DNA of 64,000 nt from assembly GCF_018294505.1 (NCBI RefSeq), contig NC_057807.1, forward strand, positions 171,779,498 to 171,843,497, in the 5' to 3' direction. Each line of letters begins with the position of its first letter. Position 1 is the stretch's first letter. This document shows, one piece after another, positions 34,040 through 45,472 of this stretch. The notes below the pieces were generated by a model. It did no database searches, had not been told where the DNA came from, and worked only from the letters and a program-made list of their open reading frames with translations. The translations under genes were made by a program, and so were the position numbers. Source of the stretch: Triticum aestivum. Taxonomy: Eukaryota > Streptophyta > Magnoliopsida > Poales > Poaceae.

Positions 34040-35560
34040 TACATTAAAGATGTTATCTTCTTAGTTTAGACATGCTTTGTGTTAATGCCATCTGTTTTGT
34101 TTCTTTATCATATATGTGAATCATGCAATGCCATCTTGTCTAGCCAGGCATCATATATGTGAATTTTGCAATGCCACCCTGGTTAGCCAGTCATCTTATA
34201 TGTGAATTATATCATGCCATCATTTTTTTATTATGTGTTAAATTTCTCAGCAATTTTAGTACATTCAATTACTCTTCCTATGCATTAGCCATTCGACACG
34301 GTCATGGAAAAATCTGGAGTGGAAACAAGGTCTTCAGAGCAGACAATTCTATCTGACGAAGCGCATGTCTTGCTGGTTACCGATAGCTCCTCAAAGGAGG
34401 ATTCAGAGATAGATGACCACTCATATTTCCCCCCTGAGGTGCATGCCCTAACTTGGCAGGGTTATGTTACTCATATCGTGCGTATGGTATCTTGCATTGC
34501 TATGTCATTTGCTTAGTTTAGACATGCTTTGTGTGAATGCCACCTGTTTAGTGTCTAATTACCATATATGTGAATTATGCAATGCCATCTTGTTGCAAGA
34601 CATTATATATGTGAATTATGCAATGTTATCTTGTTGCAAGGCATTATGTATGTGAATTATGCAATGCCATGCTGTTTAGGCAAGCGTCATATATGTGAAT
34701 TATATCATGCCATCCTTTTTTGTATTTCTCATTGCTTTTGTCAACAATGTTTGTATATTCAACTGCTCTTCCTGTGCATCAACCATTTTAATTGGTGATG
34801 GAGAAATCTGGAGTGAAAACAAGGTCTTCAAAGCAGACAATGCTACCTGCTGAAGCAGATATCTTGCTGGTTACAGATAGCTCTTCAGAGGAGGATTCAG
34901 AGGCAGATGACCAGTCCTATTATCCCCCTAAGGTGTATGCTCAAACTTGGCAGGGTTATATTACTCATATAATGCATATGTTGTATTGTAATGCTTATTT
35001 TTTACATCATATACACAATATTGAATGCCATCTCCTTAGTTGACAAATCATATATGCAATTGCCCTCTGCTCACTTCCTTAGTATACAAATCATATATTT
35101 GAATTATGTCATGCCATGATGTTTACATAGACAGCATGTATCTGAATTATGGCATGCCAACCCATTTTCTAAAGACATAATATAGTTATATCATCTCATC
35201 CTATTTACATAGACATCATCTTTTAAATTATGTCATTCTATCCGTGAATTAAATCATGCCATCATGTTTCCATCGACGGCATGTTTGTGATTTATGGCAT
35301 GCCAACCACTTTAATAGACACATCGTATAGTTATATCATGTCATCCTGTTTACATAGTCATCATATTTTGAAGTATGTCATTCTATCCTGATTAGTTAGC
35401 CATCATACATGTGAAATTGTGTCATGCTATCCTGTTTAATTAGACATCATATAAGTGAAATTATGTCCTGCTATTCTGTTTGCTTAGACAATATAAATGT
35501 GAGTTATTTCATGCCCTGTTTTCTTCCCTACTATCCATTGCACCTGTCTATCTTACAATG
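34040..35560. repeat. Imperfect dispersed repeats between duplicated exons
   Basis: The motif CATATATGTGAATTATGCAATGCCATC and variants (ATCATGCCATC, ATGTCATTCTATCC) recur many times between the exon copies, at about 30-70 bp spacing. They occupy intron positions and duplicate with the exons. Confidence 0.7.
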
Positions 35561-37139
35561 TCTGTACATTCAATTGCATTTCTTGTTTATCAGCCATTTC
35601 AATTGGAGGGAGTGATGGCAGCATCTGTGGGAGTAAAAACACGGTCTTCAGAAAAGATCGTGCTACCTGTCGATGCAGATAGAACCACAGTTGTACTTGC
35701 CCAAGAATCAGCCCCACCACACATAACCCACACTCATGCAGATTGTACCCCTACCCAGTTGGACAGAGAATCAGCTACACTCTTCTAACCCCAACCCCAG
35801 CAGATAGACACCCAGTTCCCGTTGACACAGCACCGTCTCCACCACAGAGCACCCAAACACGAGTAGTTAGTAAGGCAACTGTAGTGCCCAAATCACGAGG
35901 ACCACCACTCCGAACCCGAAGTCAACGCTTAAAGTAGAAGAAGAATTGTTCTCAGGTCAGGTTCCGTAGCTATGGTTCATACTACTTTGCTCTTGCATCA
36001 CTGTATTTACTGATACCAACCAATTTCAAATTTGAAGGATGCAATTGAAACTCCAATGGCGCAACAGGTATGTTTTAAACCTGTTTCTTCAACGTGTTTG
36101 GCTGTTTGCTGTTGTAACTTGCTCTATGTTGATTTCAGTTTCAATGAATAAACAGTTATGTTCTCATGCCATGCACATTACAAGTGTTGTTGATTTGGCA
36201 ACATCTTGCCCAATTTCAGTTTCCCACACTTATATTCTGTCTATGCTGCTTTGTCTTAAATAGATATGATTCGAACTGTATCTATCTTGATTTCGAAACA
36301 TAAACTAGAATGATATAGACCATACAGTGACCATACTACATAGATATATGTTTGTTTCATGCTGTTATCTTGTCCACCTTACTACTGAACTGGTTTATCA
36401 AAATGGGTTTCATATACTACATTGTAAACCTGAGATGTGTTTGTTTGTTTCCCTTTTAGAACACGGATAAAATATTGGAGAAGAGTACCCTGTTATGCAA
36501 TGGTGAAGGAAGTAATGCAGATAAGGTTCAAGATAGTGAGACATCCCTGTTGGTCTCCAAGAAAGCTGATAAAAACTATATTGAGGACACTGAGACAACC
36601 CCAAAGTCATGTCTTGATGTAGTGTTCGAGTTACTAGCTACCACTCCTGGCACCAGCTCTTCAAACTCGTTTCCTGAATCAATTCGGCTTCTTGAGTCTC
36701 AACTTCAAGTTGAAAGACATCGATCAGATGTTATGCGATAGGAAGCCGAAGGACTGAGGGAGTCCCTGCAGAATTCAGATGCATACTTTCTGGTGCAACA
36801 GCAGGTGCTGGAGGACTTAAGCGCCAAACAAGAGAAAGTTAATAAGGTTGCTATGCATCTTGCCAACATTATGGGTACCCAGGATATTGTTTCTTGAGCT
36901 CTTCTGAAGTGGTTTCAGTTCTGGACTTGTTTTATTGCTGCGTTTATATGCTGCTGTGTTCCCTATATTTGCACTGGTGGCGAACTTTGATGCCTAGTGA
37001 ATGTAATATGTGTAATAGCCGTGATAGCCTAGTGTAAGTTGCTTGCTTATTTTATTTTCTTATTGACTTGTTTATTTGTTTGCTTGTAGTTAGTGCAGTT
37101 CTTTTTCTACGGTTTGCTAGTGGCTGCAACAACCTATTT

Positions 37140-37960
37140 TTTAAAACTAGGCCACAATAACCATGGGCTAATATTTACTGTAGTGACACTGCACCTACGG
37201 GCCGTAGAAACAGTGGGCCTTCTACGGGCCGTATAAACAGTGGGCCTTCCACGGGCCGTAGAAACAATGGGCCTTCTACGTCCGTATCATCAATGGGCCT
37301 TATACGGGCAGTATGATCGATTGGCCAAACATGGGCCAATAACAGGCCGCATTATGGCCATAAACGGGCTAGAGTTGGAACCATCCGTTCATGGGCCGAC
37401 CATAACGGGCCATCATTAATAGGCCGTATTTCATGACGCTATGAAAACGGCCCAACGTGTTAACGGACCACAAACGGGCCGACTGTAACCATGGGCTGAA
37501 TTTGGCCCATAAGCAGAAAATGACAGTAACGGGCTGTAAGTAAACGAATGCTGGAAATGAGCCTAAGAATAAATGGGCTCTGAGAAGGCCGAAAGATAAC
37601 ATGGCTAGAAACGGCCCAATGGAATAACGGGCCCTTAAGGGGTATAAAGTGATACACTTTTCATTACGGGCCAGTTTCACCACGGGCCGTTAATGGGTGT
37701 AAAGTAATACACTGTTCATTACGGTCCAGTTTCACCACGGGTCGTTAATAGGCCAAGAGTTACATAGGGACTCATATGGGCCGAAAGACGTCATGGGCCA
37801 TACATGGGCCAGAAGTGAAAATGGGCTGGAATCATATTGGGTGGCCCAGATGGCGCTACTGGGCCTAATTCGGACAGGGCGTAACGGGCCTTGGGTTAGC
37901 GCGCTGTAAATGGGCTATATGCGAACAGGACGTTAACAGGCTTTACATGGGCCGGCCCGC
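37140..37960. repeat. CACTA1 3' subterminal repeats rich in GGGCC
   Basis: Units such as ACGGGCCGTAGAAACAGTGG and GGGCCTTCTACGGGCC run from about 37190 to 37320. Dozens of GGGCC or GGCCC motifs, in both orientations, continue to about 37960. They are the likely 3' binding sites of the element's transposition proteins, by analogy with other CACTA elements. Confidence 0.7.
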
Positions 37961-38209
37961 CACCTTTTGACCAAGTCAAATGGGCCAGCCTTTTCACAGG
38001 AATGGGCCTCTGTTGGGCCGTGCCACGTGTCCAAGTATGATAGGCGCCTTCTGTCCAACGAGTGGATGACATTTGTCCCAACGGTGAGCCAACATGTGCC
38101 TCCTCCAGCCAATGATGATTTTACAAGTGGAAAATCCCCATTGGTCGGGGCTATTAACGGGTTATTGGATCCAAAACCCGACCCGATAGCTTAACGGCGT
38201 TCCGTTACG

Positions 38210-38448
38210 GTGGATGCCACGTGTCGGTCACCCTTGACGAAAGCACTTCTGTGACGCGCGATTTATCGTCATGGAAGTGGACACTTCCGTGATGATAATT
38301 TTGGTAATGTCATGGAACACTTCTACGACAGCAAAGGTATGACTATCTTGATTTTGTCATAAATTTGTCATGGATGTACATGCATGACAAAAAACGTGAC
38401 CTACTGTGACAAACACGTATCATCATGGAAGTGTATTTTTTTGTAGTG
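38210..38448. repeat. CACTA1 3' terminal region and inverted terminus
   Basis: Repeated CATGGAAGTG, ACTTCCGTGATGATAA and GTCATGGA motifs lead into the terminal ATTTTTTTGTAGTG. The reverse complement begins CACTACAAAAAAA, matching the left end at 2265. Confidence 0.9.
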
Positions 38449-38451
38449 GTA
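38449..38451. repeat. CACTA1 target-site duplication GTA, right copy
   Basis: Identical to 2262-2264 and directly after the GTAGTG terminus. Confidence 0.92.
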
Positions 38452-38452
38452 T

Positions 38453-39711
38453 GAGTCCGCTAGTGACTATGATGAGCAGACTTTGGCTCATATTGCAAGT
38501 GAAGGATACGGTGAAGATGATTCTGAACATGAGATGCAATACATGGCTACTAAAGATGCTGACAGGTACGAGAGTTTAGTTGCTCAACATGTTTTGAGTG
38601 TGAAGGTAACACAAGCTAAGCAAAATCAAAGGCATAATTTGTTCCATACTAAGGGTGTTGTGAAGGAATGCTATATCCGCGTCATCATCGATGGAGGGAG
38701 CTGCAACAACTTGGATAGCATGAAGATGGTGGACAAGCTATCTCTCACCACAAGACCACATCTGCATCCTTACTACATCCAATTGTTCAACAACAACGGC
38801 AAGGTTAAGGTAACATGTGCTGTTCGTGTGCATTTTAGTATCGCTACATATGATGATTATGTTGAACGTCATGTGGTACCCATGCAAGCATGTTCCTTAT
38901 TAGTTGGTACACCATGGTAATTCGATAAAAAAATTGTACACCATGGTAGAAACAATTAGTATACTCTTGTTCATAAGGATAAACATATTACTTTGCTTCC
39001 TATGACTCCTGATTACATTTTGAAAGATGATATTAATCGAGGTACTAAAGCAAAACAGGAGAAAAATAAGAGTGAAAATCAGATAGTGGCAAAAGAATTT
39101 GAGCAACAAATGAAACCTAATAATAAACCATCTAGTGCTGCTTCTGAAATTAAATTGAAAAGTGGATGTTTACTTGACACCAAATCTGATATTGATGATC
39201 CAGATTGTAGCAAATCTATTGGTGATGCTTTTGTGTGCAATGAGGCTTTATTTTCATATGAGAACATGTATTCCTCTTTGCCTCCTACTGTCACTAACAT
39301 TTTGTAGGAGTTAGCTGATGTCTTTTCACAAGACGTGCCATTGGGATTTCCAGGTATTCGAGGGACTTGGCATCAGATTGACTTAATTCATGGTGCATCA
39401 CTACCCAACCGTGCACCATACCATACCAATCCCGAGGACACGAAGGAGATTATGCGTCAAGTACAGGAGATGCTCGACCAAGGTTATATACACGAATCCC
39501 TTAGTCCTTGTGTTGTTCCTATTATTCCAGTGCCGAAAAATGATGGTATGTCGCGTATGTGTGTTGATTGTAGATGCATTAATAATATTACTATTCGTTA
39601 TCATCATCCTATTCCTAGGCTAGATGATATGATTCATGAATTGAGGGGCTCCACAATATTCTCCAAAGTTAAGCATAGTGGATACCATCAAATTCGTATG
39701 AAATTGGAAGG
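38453..39711 (+). pseudogene. pol: G1 pol fragment: protease and N-terminal reverse transcriptase, truncated
   Basis: This continues the gag frame from 2264. An acidic linker (DYDEQTLAHIASEGYGEDDS) leads to a retropepsin-like segment with the DGGS active site at 38690-38701. After a connector comes the start of reverse transcriptase (RAPYHTNPEDTKEIMRQ, IPRLDDMIHELRGSTIFSKV). Stops lie at 38918 (TAA), 38957 (TAG) and 39305 (TAG). The domain ends abruptly near 39711, before the YxDD catalytic motif. The next base belongs to other repeat DNA. RNase H and integrase are absent. Confidence 0.88.
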
Positions 39712-40522
39712 ACTGGCAGATTCACAATGAAAAATGGAGAACTCATCAAGATCACTCTGGTTGAGATCTTTTGGTTCAAAAGAACATCTGTCATATTGGT
39801 TCATGCAATGATATACAACGAACCTCGAAGACTATCACGAAGTTTACTAATGTCCTAAAGGAACGAGCAAACACTATCAACATGAAGTAAGTAGAATGAA
39901 TCTTGGGTTCAAGAACACAGAAACGGAATGCCTACTAACTAAATAACATCACGAGATGCTTCCGAGATTGGTGGCTAGAATGATCACACCGGGAACACGA
40001 AATATGGCTAGATTACTAGGTGGTTCTCTAAGATGTCCAAGTGTAATAATAATAGCTTGAACGTATATGTCAAAGCAATGGAGTACCCCAACACAACGAC
40101 TAATGTGCTTAATATGACCCAAAAGGACATCAAGAACATGCAGGAAAAATTTGCAAATGCATCAGACTATTTAGAAACCTGGGACAACTCGGACAACATA
40201 ATGGCTGTAAGGGCAAGAAAATGGGACAACCTGCAAGACAACTGACAACATAGCAACAAATTCTTATGGAAACACCGATCCATGAAGACAACATCTTTCC
40301 TATAAGTCTGCAAAATAGTAACTCGTCATCCAGATAGATAGATGAGAAAGCCTAATTTCTTAACCCCGTAGAAAACAAGAGGGTGACTCGGATCAAAAGG
40401 ACATAAGGTAAAGGAGTAAAAAGAGCCTTACGTTCCCTTCCACAATCAATTCCCTTATATAGCTAAGGCATTTCTAGACTCGACTTCGACCAGTTTGGCT
40501 TGGTAATCTTACAGGCAATCAG

Positions 40523-40534
40523 GCTATGATACCA
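40523..40534 (-). promoter_or_regulatory. Primer-binding site, tRNA-iMet type
   Basis: The minus strand reads TGGTATCATAGC, 11 of 12 matches to the usual TGGTATCAGAGC of plant LTR elements primed by initiator tRNA-Met. It fixes the orientation of the surrounding gypsy fragment. Confidence 0.6.
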
Positions 40535-40728
40535 AAGCTTTCAGGACCTCGATCCTAAGTTACACCGATCTAACATGTAACAAATCATATCACTTTGTGG
40601 CCTTGCGAATGATATTCCCATGGCTGCAGCCTTACCTTGGCCAGCAATGTTTGCGCCTTTTGGATCATGTAAACGATGGTGTCGCTAGCCTCCATATGAC
40701 AGAGAACCGGGTCCGACATGCCTAGTCG

Positions 40729-41646
40729 TGATAAGGACATCAATACCATTGTTACAACCACAACCCTAGCTGCTATATATACTGTACAAATTACTAGAGC
40801 TCACGCATGCCAATTAAATTACCAGGTACTTCTGTTTCTTGTTAATGATTCTGTTGTTCATTAGACTATAATGCTACCTAAATTGGTTACATTTGTTTTG
40901 CTTACAAATGAAGGGCCTAGCTTGGACAAGAAGGATGAAATTGGAGCAAGAACAATCATGGAGATGATGGCATGCGCAAGGGGAACAAGAACAGAGTTTC
41001 AAGTGATAAGTTTGGGACTTTGAAGCCACCATAATGAGTGCATGAGAGCTTTGAAGAAATATACAAGATGCCACTTCACAAATTTCGTCCAGAGGCTATT
41101 ATAGGTGCTGCATCACCTTATTATCGGTCCAGGCCCATGTAATTTCCAAATACTTACGTATAGGCTCTTTTTAGAGTGCTTATATGTGGTAAAACAAAGT
41201 TAGGATTGGTTTCGGACCCCTCCTACAAGGGGTCACGAAATTCCCCCCTAATCCTCCATATATACAGCCCTTAGGGCGTCGTTTAGACTTTGGGTTTTGT
41301 TTAGATTAAAGTTCGCCATAGCTACAACTTCGCGTACTTCGTTTGTGTTCAACTACCAGACCAAGGCGTCACAGAACCACACTTTCATCAATAAAGTTGT
41401 CCTCTTATATTCACGATATCCAGTTTGCAATCTCAGTTTCTTGCATGTTCTTCGTTTTCTCGTAGGAAATAGACCCTCATGGTTAGGTTGATCATGCTCT
41501 AGTGTAGTCAATAACCCTTGGAAGTTGGTTTAGTGATTGCTAAGCCACGACGTCTCGCACATTCGTAGTCGAATTGTCAAAGTCTACTCCCACAGAAAAC
41601 GATATTCACCTTCTCATCGAAAGATGGGACACCTTTTGCTCTATCA
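40729..41646 (+). mobile_element. Solo LTR (918 bp) of a gypsy family, containing the pol 3' end
   Basis: Starts TGATAAGGAC and ends CTCTATCA. The flanks are AGTCG (40724-40728) and AGTCA (41647-41651), a 5-bp duplication with one change. It interrupts the minus-strand gypsy LTR. The first 300 bases encode a pol C-terminus in one frame (for example MLPKLVTFVLLTNEGPSLDK), ending at TAA after TLKPP near 41030, with at least one internal stop. A TATA-like CATATATACAG lies near 41258 and CAATAAAG near 41390. It is probably the LTR of the G1 family; this rests on recalled family sequence. Confidence 0.65.
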
Positions 41647-44600
41647 AGTCATAAACCCAAGGTGGCACTAGCTTACAGGGATAGGCATACATGACCTAGC
41701 AATGCATGTGTCGGTCAGCAAGGAGTGTAACCGAGTCGTAGCAAGCTACAAGGACTCCAGTAAAACACTGCATGACATTTCCCCGAAGGGACAGACACAT
41801 GAGTAAGGAAGGACACATGCTGGTCAATCCATGTGTTTTGGAGCAGTAGCAAGCTACTTTGGCTCAATGGAAGCACTAGGAGGCAATTCCCCATAAGGAA
41901 GGCTACCAAGAATAACAACTAGGTGTTGGATCCCCCACATACCAAGAATTTTAGTAACATAAACACAATATGCTCGATATGTGCAAATACAACATGGCAT
42001 CATAACAAAACTCTACGACTCAAAGTATTCATTTAAAAGGCTCCAAGGAGCCATACATAGCATGATATTACAAACATGGGTGTCATGACCCAACATACAA
42101 AGTCATACAAGAAAAAAGCAGAAGCATAAACCGGTCTAAGTACAGACAGTTTAAAAGAAGGAAGGTTAGGAAGCCTATCCTCTACAAAACGTAAATTCAG
42201 CAAATGTGAGTACAAATGTACTCAGCAAGACTAACATCTGAACTAGCTACATATGGAACAGTATCAACAAAGGGGGTTGTGGAGTTTAACTGCAGCAAGC
42301 CAGCTTTGACTCACTAGCTATCCTATACTATGACTACTAGTATTTCCTTTGCGGTGAGAAAGCGCACCCGAGTCCAGATATCCACCATATCAATACACCA
42401 CTATGGATCCGCTCCCGTCTCCCTACGAGAAGGTCATCCATAGCACTCACGCTTATCTTGCGCATTTTAGGGTATCCAATTCAGCTTGTCTGTGAACAAT
42501 GTAAGCTTTCCAAGTAGTCCATATCTAAGGAGAAGGCTATTCGAATAGATCAATATTACCCTCCAGGGGTGTACTTCTTCACACATGTGTCCACCACTTA
42601 GTGCCTACAAATGTCATGTTCTCAGTAGACTTCAAGCGAAAGCCGGCGTGCGTGTAAACCATGACCTCACTAGCCACACAAGACTCTAGTCCAGGTTTAT
42701 CGCCTATTTGAGTTTCATCCGCAAGGAAGTCTTGCTGAGGTTTCCACAATGGCCTCAAACGATGTGTACAGGGTTCCCAAGTCCACCTAGTCGGATGGTA
42801 CTACACTTGGTACACCCGGCCATGGTGCCTGCCCCATCAAAGCCTACCCCTCTAGTCAGCACTAAGCACGACCCCTAGCACAACCTATAAACACCAGCAA
42901 CTAGTTGCAACTCCTGGACAGATATAAGGGCGATTAATAAGTCAAGCTGGTTCATATTTTAGGGCCCAATGTGTGGTAGTAGCTATTCTTCGATCACAAA
43001 CACAGAACTCAGTTCCTGAGGACGGTCTCAATGAGACAACCCACCATGTACTCCTACATGGCCTCTCATTGCTACCTTTACTAAATCATGTTCACACACT
43101 TAGCTCTAAATAGTAGGACATGTTCACCACCATTCCAATCCAGCCTAGATGAATCAGACCTGACATGACTCTAAGCATTGCAGACATAACAAGCAAGCAT
43201 GAATGAGTAGGCACATCATGGCTCAAACAACTCCTACTCATGCTAGTGGGTTTCAACTATTTACTGTGGCAAAGACAGGTCAGGCAGAGGACTGGATTCA
43301 ACTACCGCAACATGTAATAGTTGAATTGTTGTTCTCATGATGCAGTAAAAGAGAGCAAGAGAGAGAGAGTGGGATTGTATCGGAATGCTCAAAGGGATTT
43401 TGCTTGCCTGAACATCACATGAACATAACTACTCTTTAGAAGGAACCCAGTCATGCTCTCGGAACAGTTCCTATCGCAAGGACCAAAACAACGGAAGAAA
43501 GCAATTCAAAACATTGCAAATGCCACAAGCAAGATGAACGACATGACATGTTAACATGTTACTGGTTTGAGATAATTCAACTATCCACAACTTAGTTAAA
43601 GTTCATTTGATCAATATAGATCACATTCAAACTCCACATATTAAGCATTTAATGCATTTAATGAAATTATCCTATCCAACAACTTTAAGTTCTTCAAAAA
43701 TGCGTGAAAATGCTACCAACAGATTCTTCATATTTTTCTGATATTTTTTAATATATAAATTATTTATTTGTAGCTATGGTAAAATTTCTATGATCTTTTG
43801 AAGTTTGCGGTATTTTCTATAATTTACATATCTGATTAATAAAAACCAGAAAGGAAATTATGACATCAGCACTGCAATAGCACTTCGTTAGTAAGTCAAC
43901 CAGGGTTAAACTAGTCAAACCTGACTTGTGGGTCCCGCTGGTCAGTGACTCAACTAAATAAACGGAGTTATAAATCTAATCTAGTTTAGTTAGGAGGTTA
44001 GTTAGCATCTGGGTCCCACATGTCAGTGTCAGTGGGGTTAATTAAGTTTAATTAAAAACTTAACTAATGTTAACAGGGCCCTGGGCCCACAAGTCAGTGA
44101 CACACGGGTGTTGTTGGGATTAATTAAGTTGGTGCCATGTCATCATCCCTAGCGTTTAGCCCCGGGCAATGAACATGGGCGCTGAAGGGCGTCGGAAATG
44201 AGCTACAAGGCACCATTTTGTGTGCGGTTTGCGGCTACTAAGAGCTGGCAGTGCGATGCATCTAGTGGTGGTGGCGGGTGGTGCCGGAGTGGCTGGAAAA
44301 GTGGTCTGCAATGAGGTTCGGCAGCAGCAGCTGCTTGTGTTCGATCGTGCTTGAGGTTGCGGCTGGCAGTGGAGCAAACCCAAGCTCTAGGGAGCATATA
44401 TGGGGCAGCAGGAGCATGTTGTGCATAGGCACGGGTCAAGGGGAGATTGACGGCTGGGGGAGGGAGGGCCATGGCGGACGGCGGCACAGAAGCTCACGGG
44501 ATATTGCGCTACGGTACGCAAACGGCAACATGGGGAAGGGGCAAGGAATCTGGGGCTCACGGCGAGTTGAATGGTGCAGACGGCGGGGATGACGACGACT

Positions 44601-45472
44601 TGGGTGGTGCGAATTAGATAACAGCGGTCGTTGGGGCAGAGGACGAACATGGTGATGTTGCGGTCCAGTGTGTCCTTCTCCAGTCGCATGCGTCATCTTG
44701 TAGACAAAGTCGAGTCCATCGGTGAGATCTGACCCATCGGTGAAGCCTGGTGTGCACTGTGGCTACGGATGCAACGGCGGTGCGCTCCGATGGCTCTCGG
44801 TGGTTCTTGAAATCGAGAGAGGGATAGGGCTAGAGCGAGCAGAGAGAGGGGCGAGCGTTCAAGGAGGTTGAGGGCATCTCTAGGCGCACGTCAGGACGAG
44901 GAAGAGCAAGCAGGAGTTGGCCGCATTCGGCTGGGCGTACGTCACACACCTACTTCTCCTTCTGGAAGAAGGTTAAAGAAGTAGGCAACACTGGCTGGGC
45001 TGGGCCAGCTCAGGTGCGCTGCGTAATAAGTTGGCTGCTGCGAGGTTAGATCCTTTCTTTTGTTTTAATTTCCTTGTTGTTTCTATTTTATAATGTTGCC
45101 ACTGATTTAAATTCAAAAGGACATCAAAACCAATGTTAATCTCTCTGGATATCTTTATGTAGCTTTTCTGGACATTTCCAAATGCTTATAGAACATAGGA
45201 GAGGTATTTCAAAAATGTATTCCATATTTTAAGAATATAAATCCAAATTCAAATACAATATTGATTTAAATCCAAATGCCAAAAATAAATCCTTCAAAAA
45301 TGTTCCATATTTTCAGTTTGGACCAAAACCCTTCCCAAAATTATCAAACATTACTGAGGAGCATTTTGGGTTCACTGAATGCAATTTTTAGGGTTCTTGC
45401 CCTTTAAATAAAACATGATGTCTTATGCTCTATGATGCAACTATTTACAGGCAATATTCTAGTGCTGTGACA

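Larger units (their letters stand above)
30453..36897 (+). pseudogene. CACTA1-associated multi-exon gene, degenerate, with duplicated exons and coiled-coil end
   Basis: A GC-rich promoter-like stretch (30540-31260) is followed by exon-like frames. Two early related exons lie at about 32180-32400 and 33180-33400 (shared GCTCCAACGACG and CAGATCTTCTTCCCC). Later related exons lie at about 33790-34010, 34296-34480, 34792-34965 and 35600-35940 (shared EKSGVETRSSEQTIL, TDSSSEEDSE, PPEVHALTWQ). The last exon, about 36460-36897, is helical (RLLESQLQVERHRSDVMR), has TAG at 36739, then stays open (EAEGLRESLQNSDAYFLVQQ) to TGA 36895. The position near the CACTA 3' end suggests an accessory CACTA gene. 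No DNA-binding or TNP2 motif was recognised. Splice borders are estimates. Confidence 0.55.
2265..38448 (+). mobile_element. CACTA1: 36-kb CACTA (DTC, CMC/EnSpm) transposon with nested insertions and cargo
   Basis: The left end reads CACTACAAAAAAAAGACAC and the right end is its inverted counterpart ending ATTTTTTTGTAGTG. The shared terminal repeat is CACTACAAAAAAA. Both sides carry the 3-bp duplication GTA, and the host gypsy frame resumes exactly. Short repeats fill both subterminal regions, as is usual for CACTA elements. Removing LTR-A leaves about 27 kb, still very large. No TNP2-like transposase was seen, so the element appears non-autonomous or internally replaced. Contents include exonuclease-like, coiled-coil and small-protein genes that are not standard CACTA genes. 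Confidence 0.92.
39712..45472 (-). mobile_element. Minus-strand Ty3/gypsy fragment: leader plus one long LTR of about 4 kb
   Basis: The outer edge at 45472 reads TGTCACAGCAC on the minus strand, a typical LTR start. The inner edge is marked by a primer-binding-type site at 40523-40534. The piece between 39712 and 40522 is leader or gag-side sequence without an intact frame. Excluding the nested solo LTR at 40729-41646, the LTR is about 4 kb. The long non-coding body carries no gene; frames near 44156-44696 overlap on both strands and are compositional. Family name is not assigned. Confidence 0.5.

Noticed and set aside
34120..35560. A CRISPR-like or satellite array
   Set aside because: Repeats are imperfect with irregular spacing and lie between duplicated exons; the genome is a plant.
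2265..38448. A TNP2-type CACTA transposase
   Set aside because: No frame on either strand showed the expected large transposase blocks; the element is treated as non-autonomous.
44156..44696. Overlapping frames on both strands suggesting a GC-rich gene
   Set aside because: No family resemblance; this is the GC-rich body of a long gypsy LTR and both strands are equally open.
40523..45472. Calling the minus-strand gypsy fragment a specific named wheat family
   Set aside because: The sequence looks familiar, but the family name could not be fixed without a repeat database.
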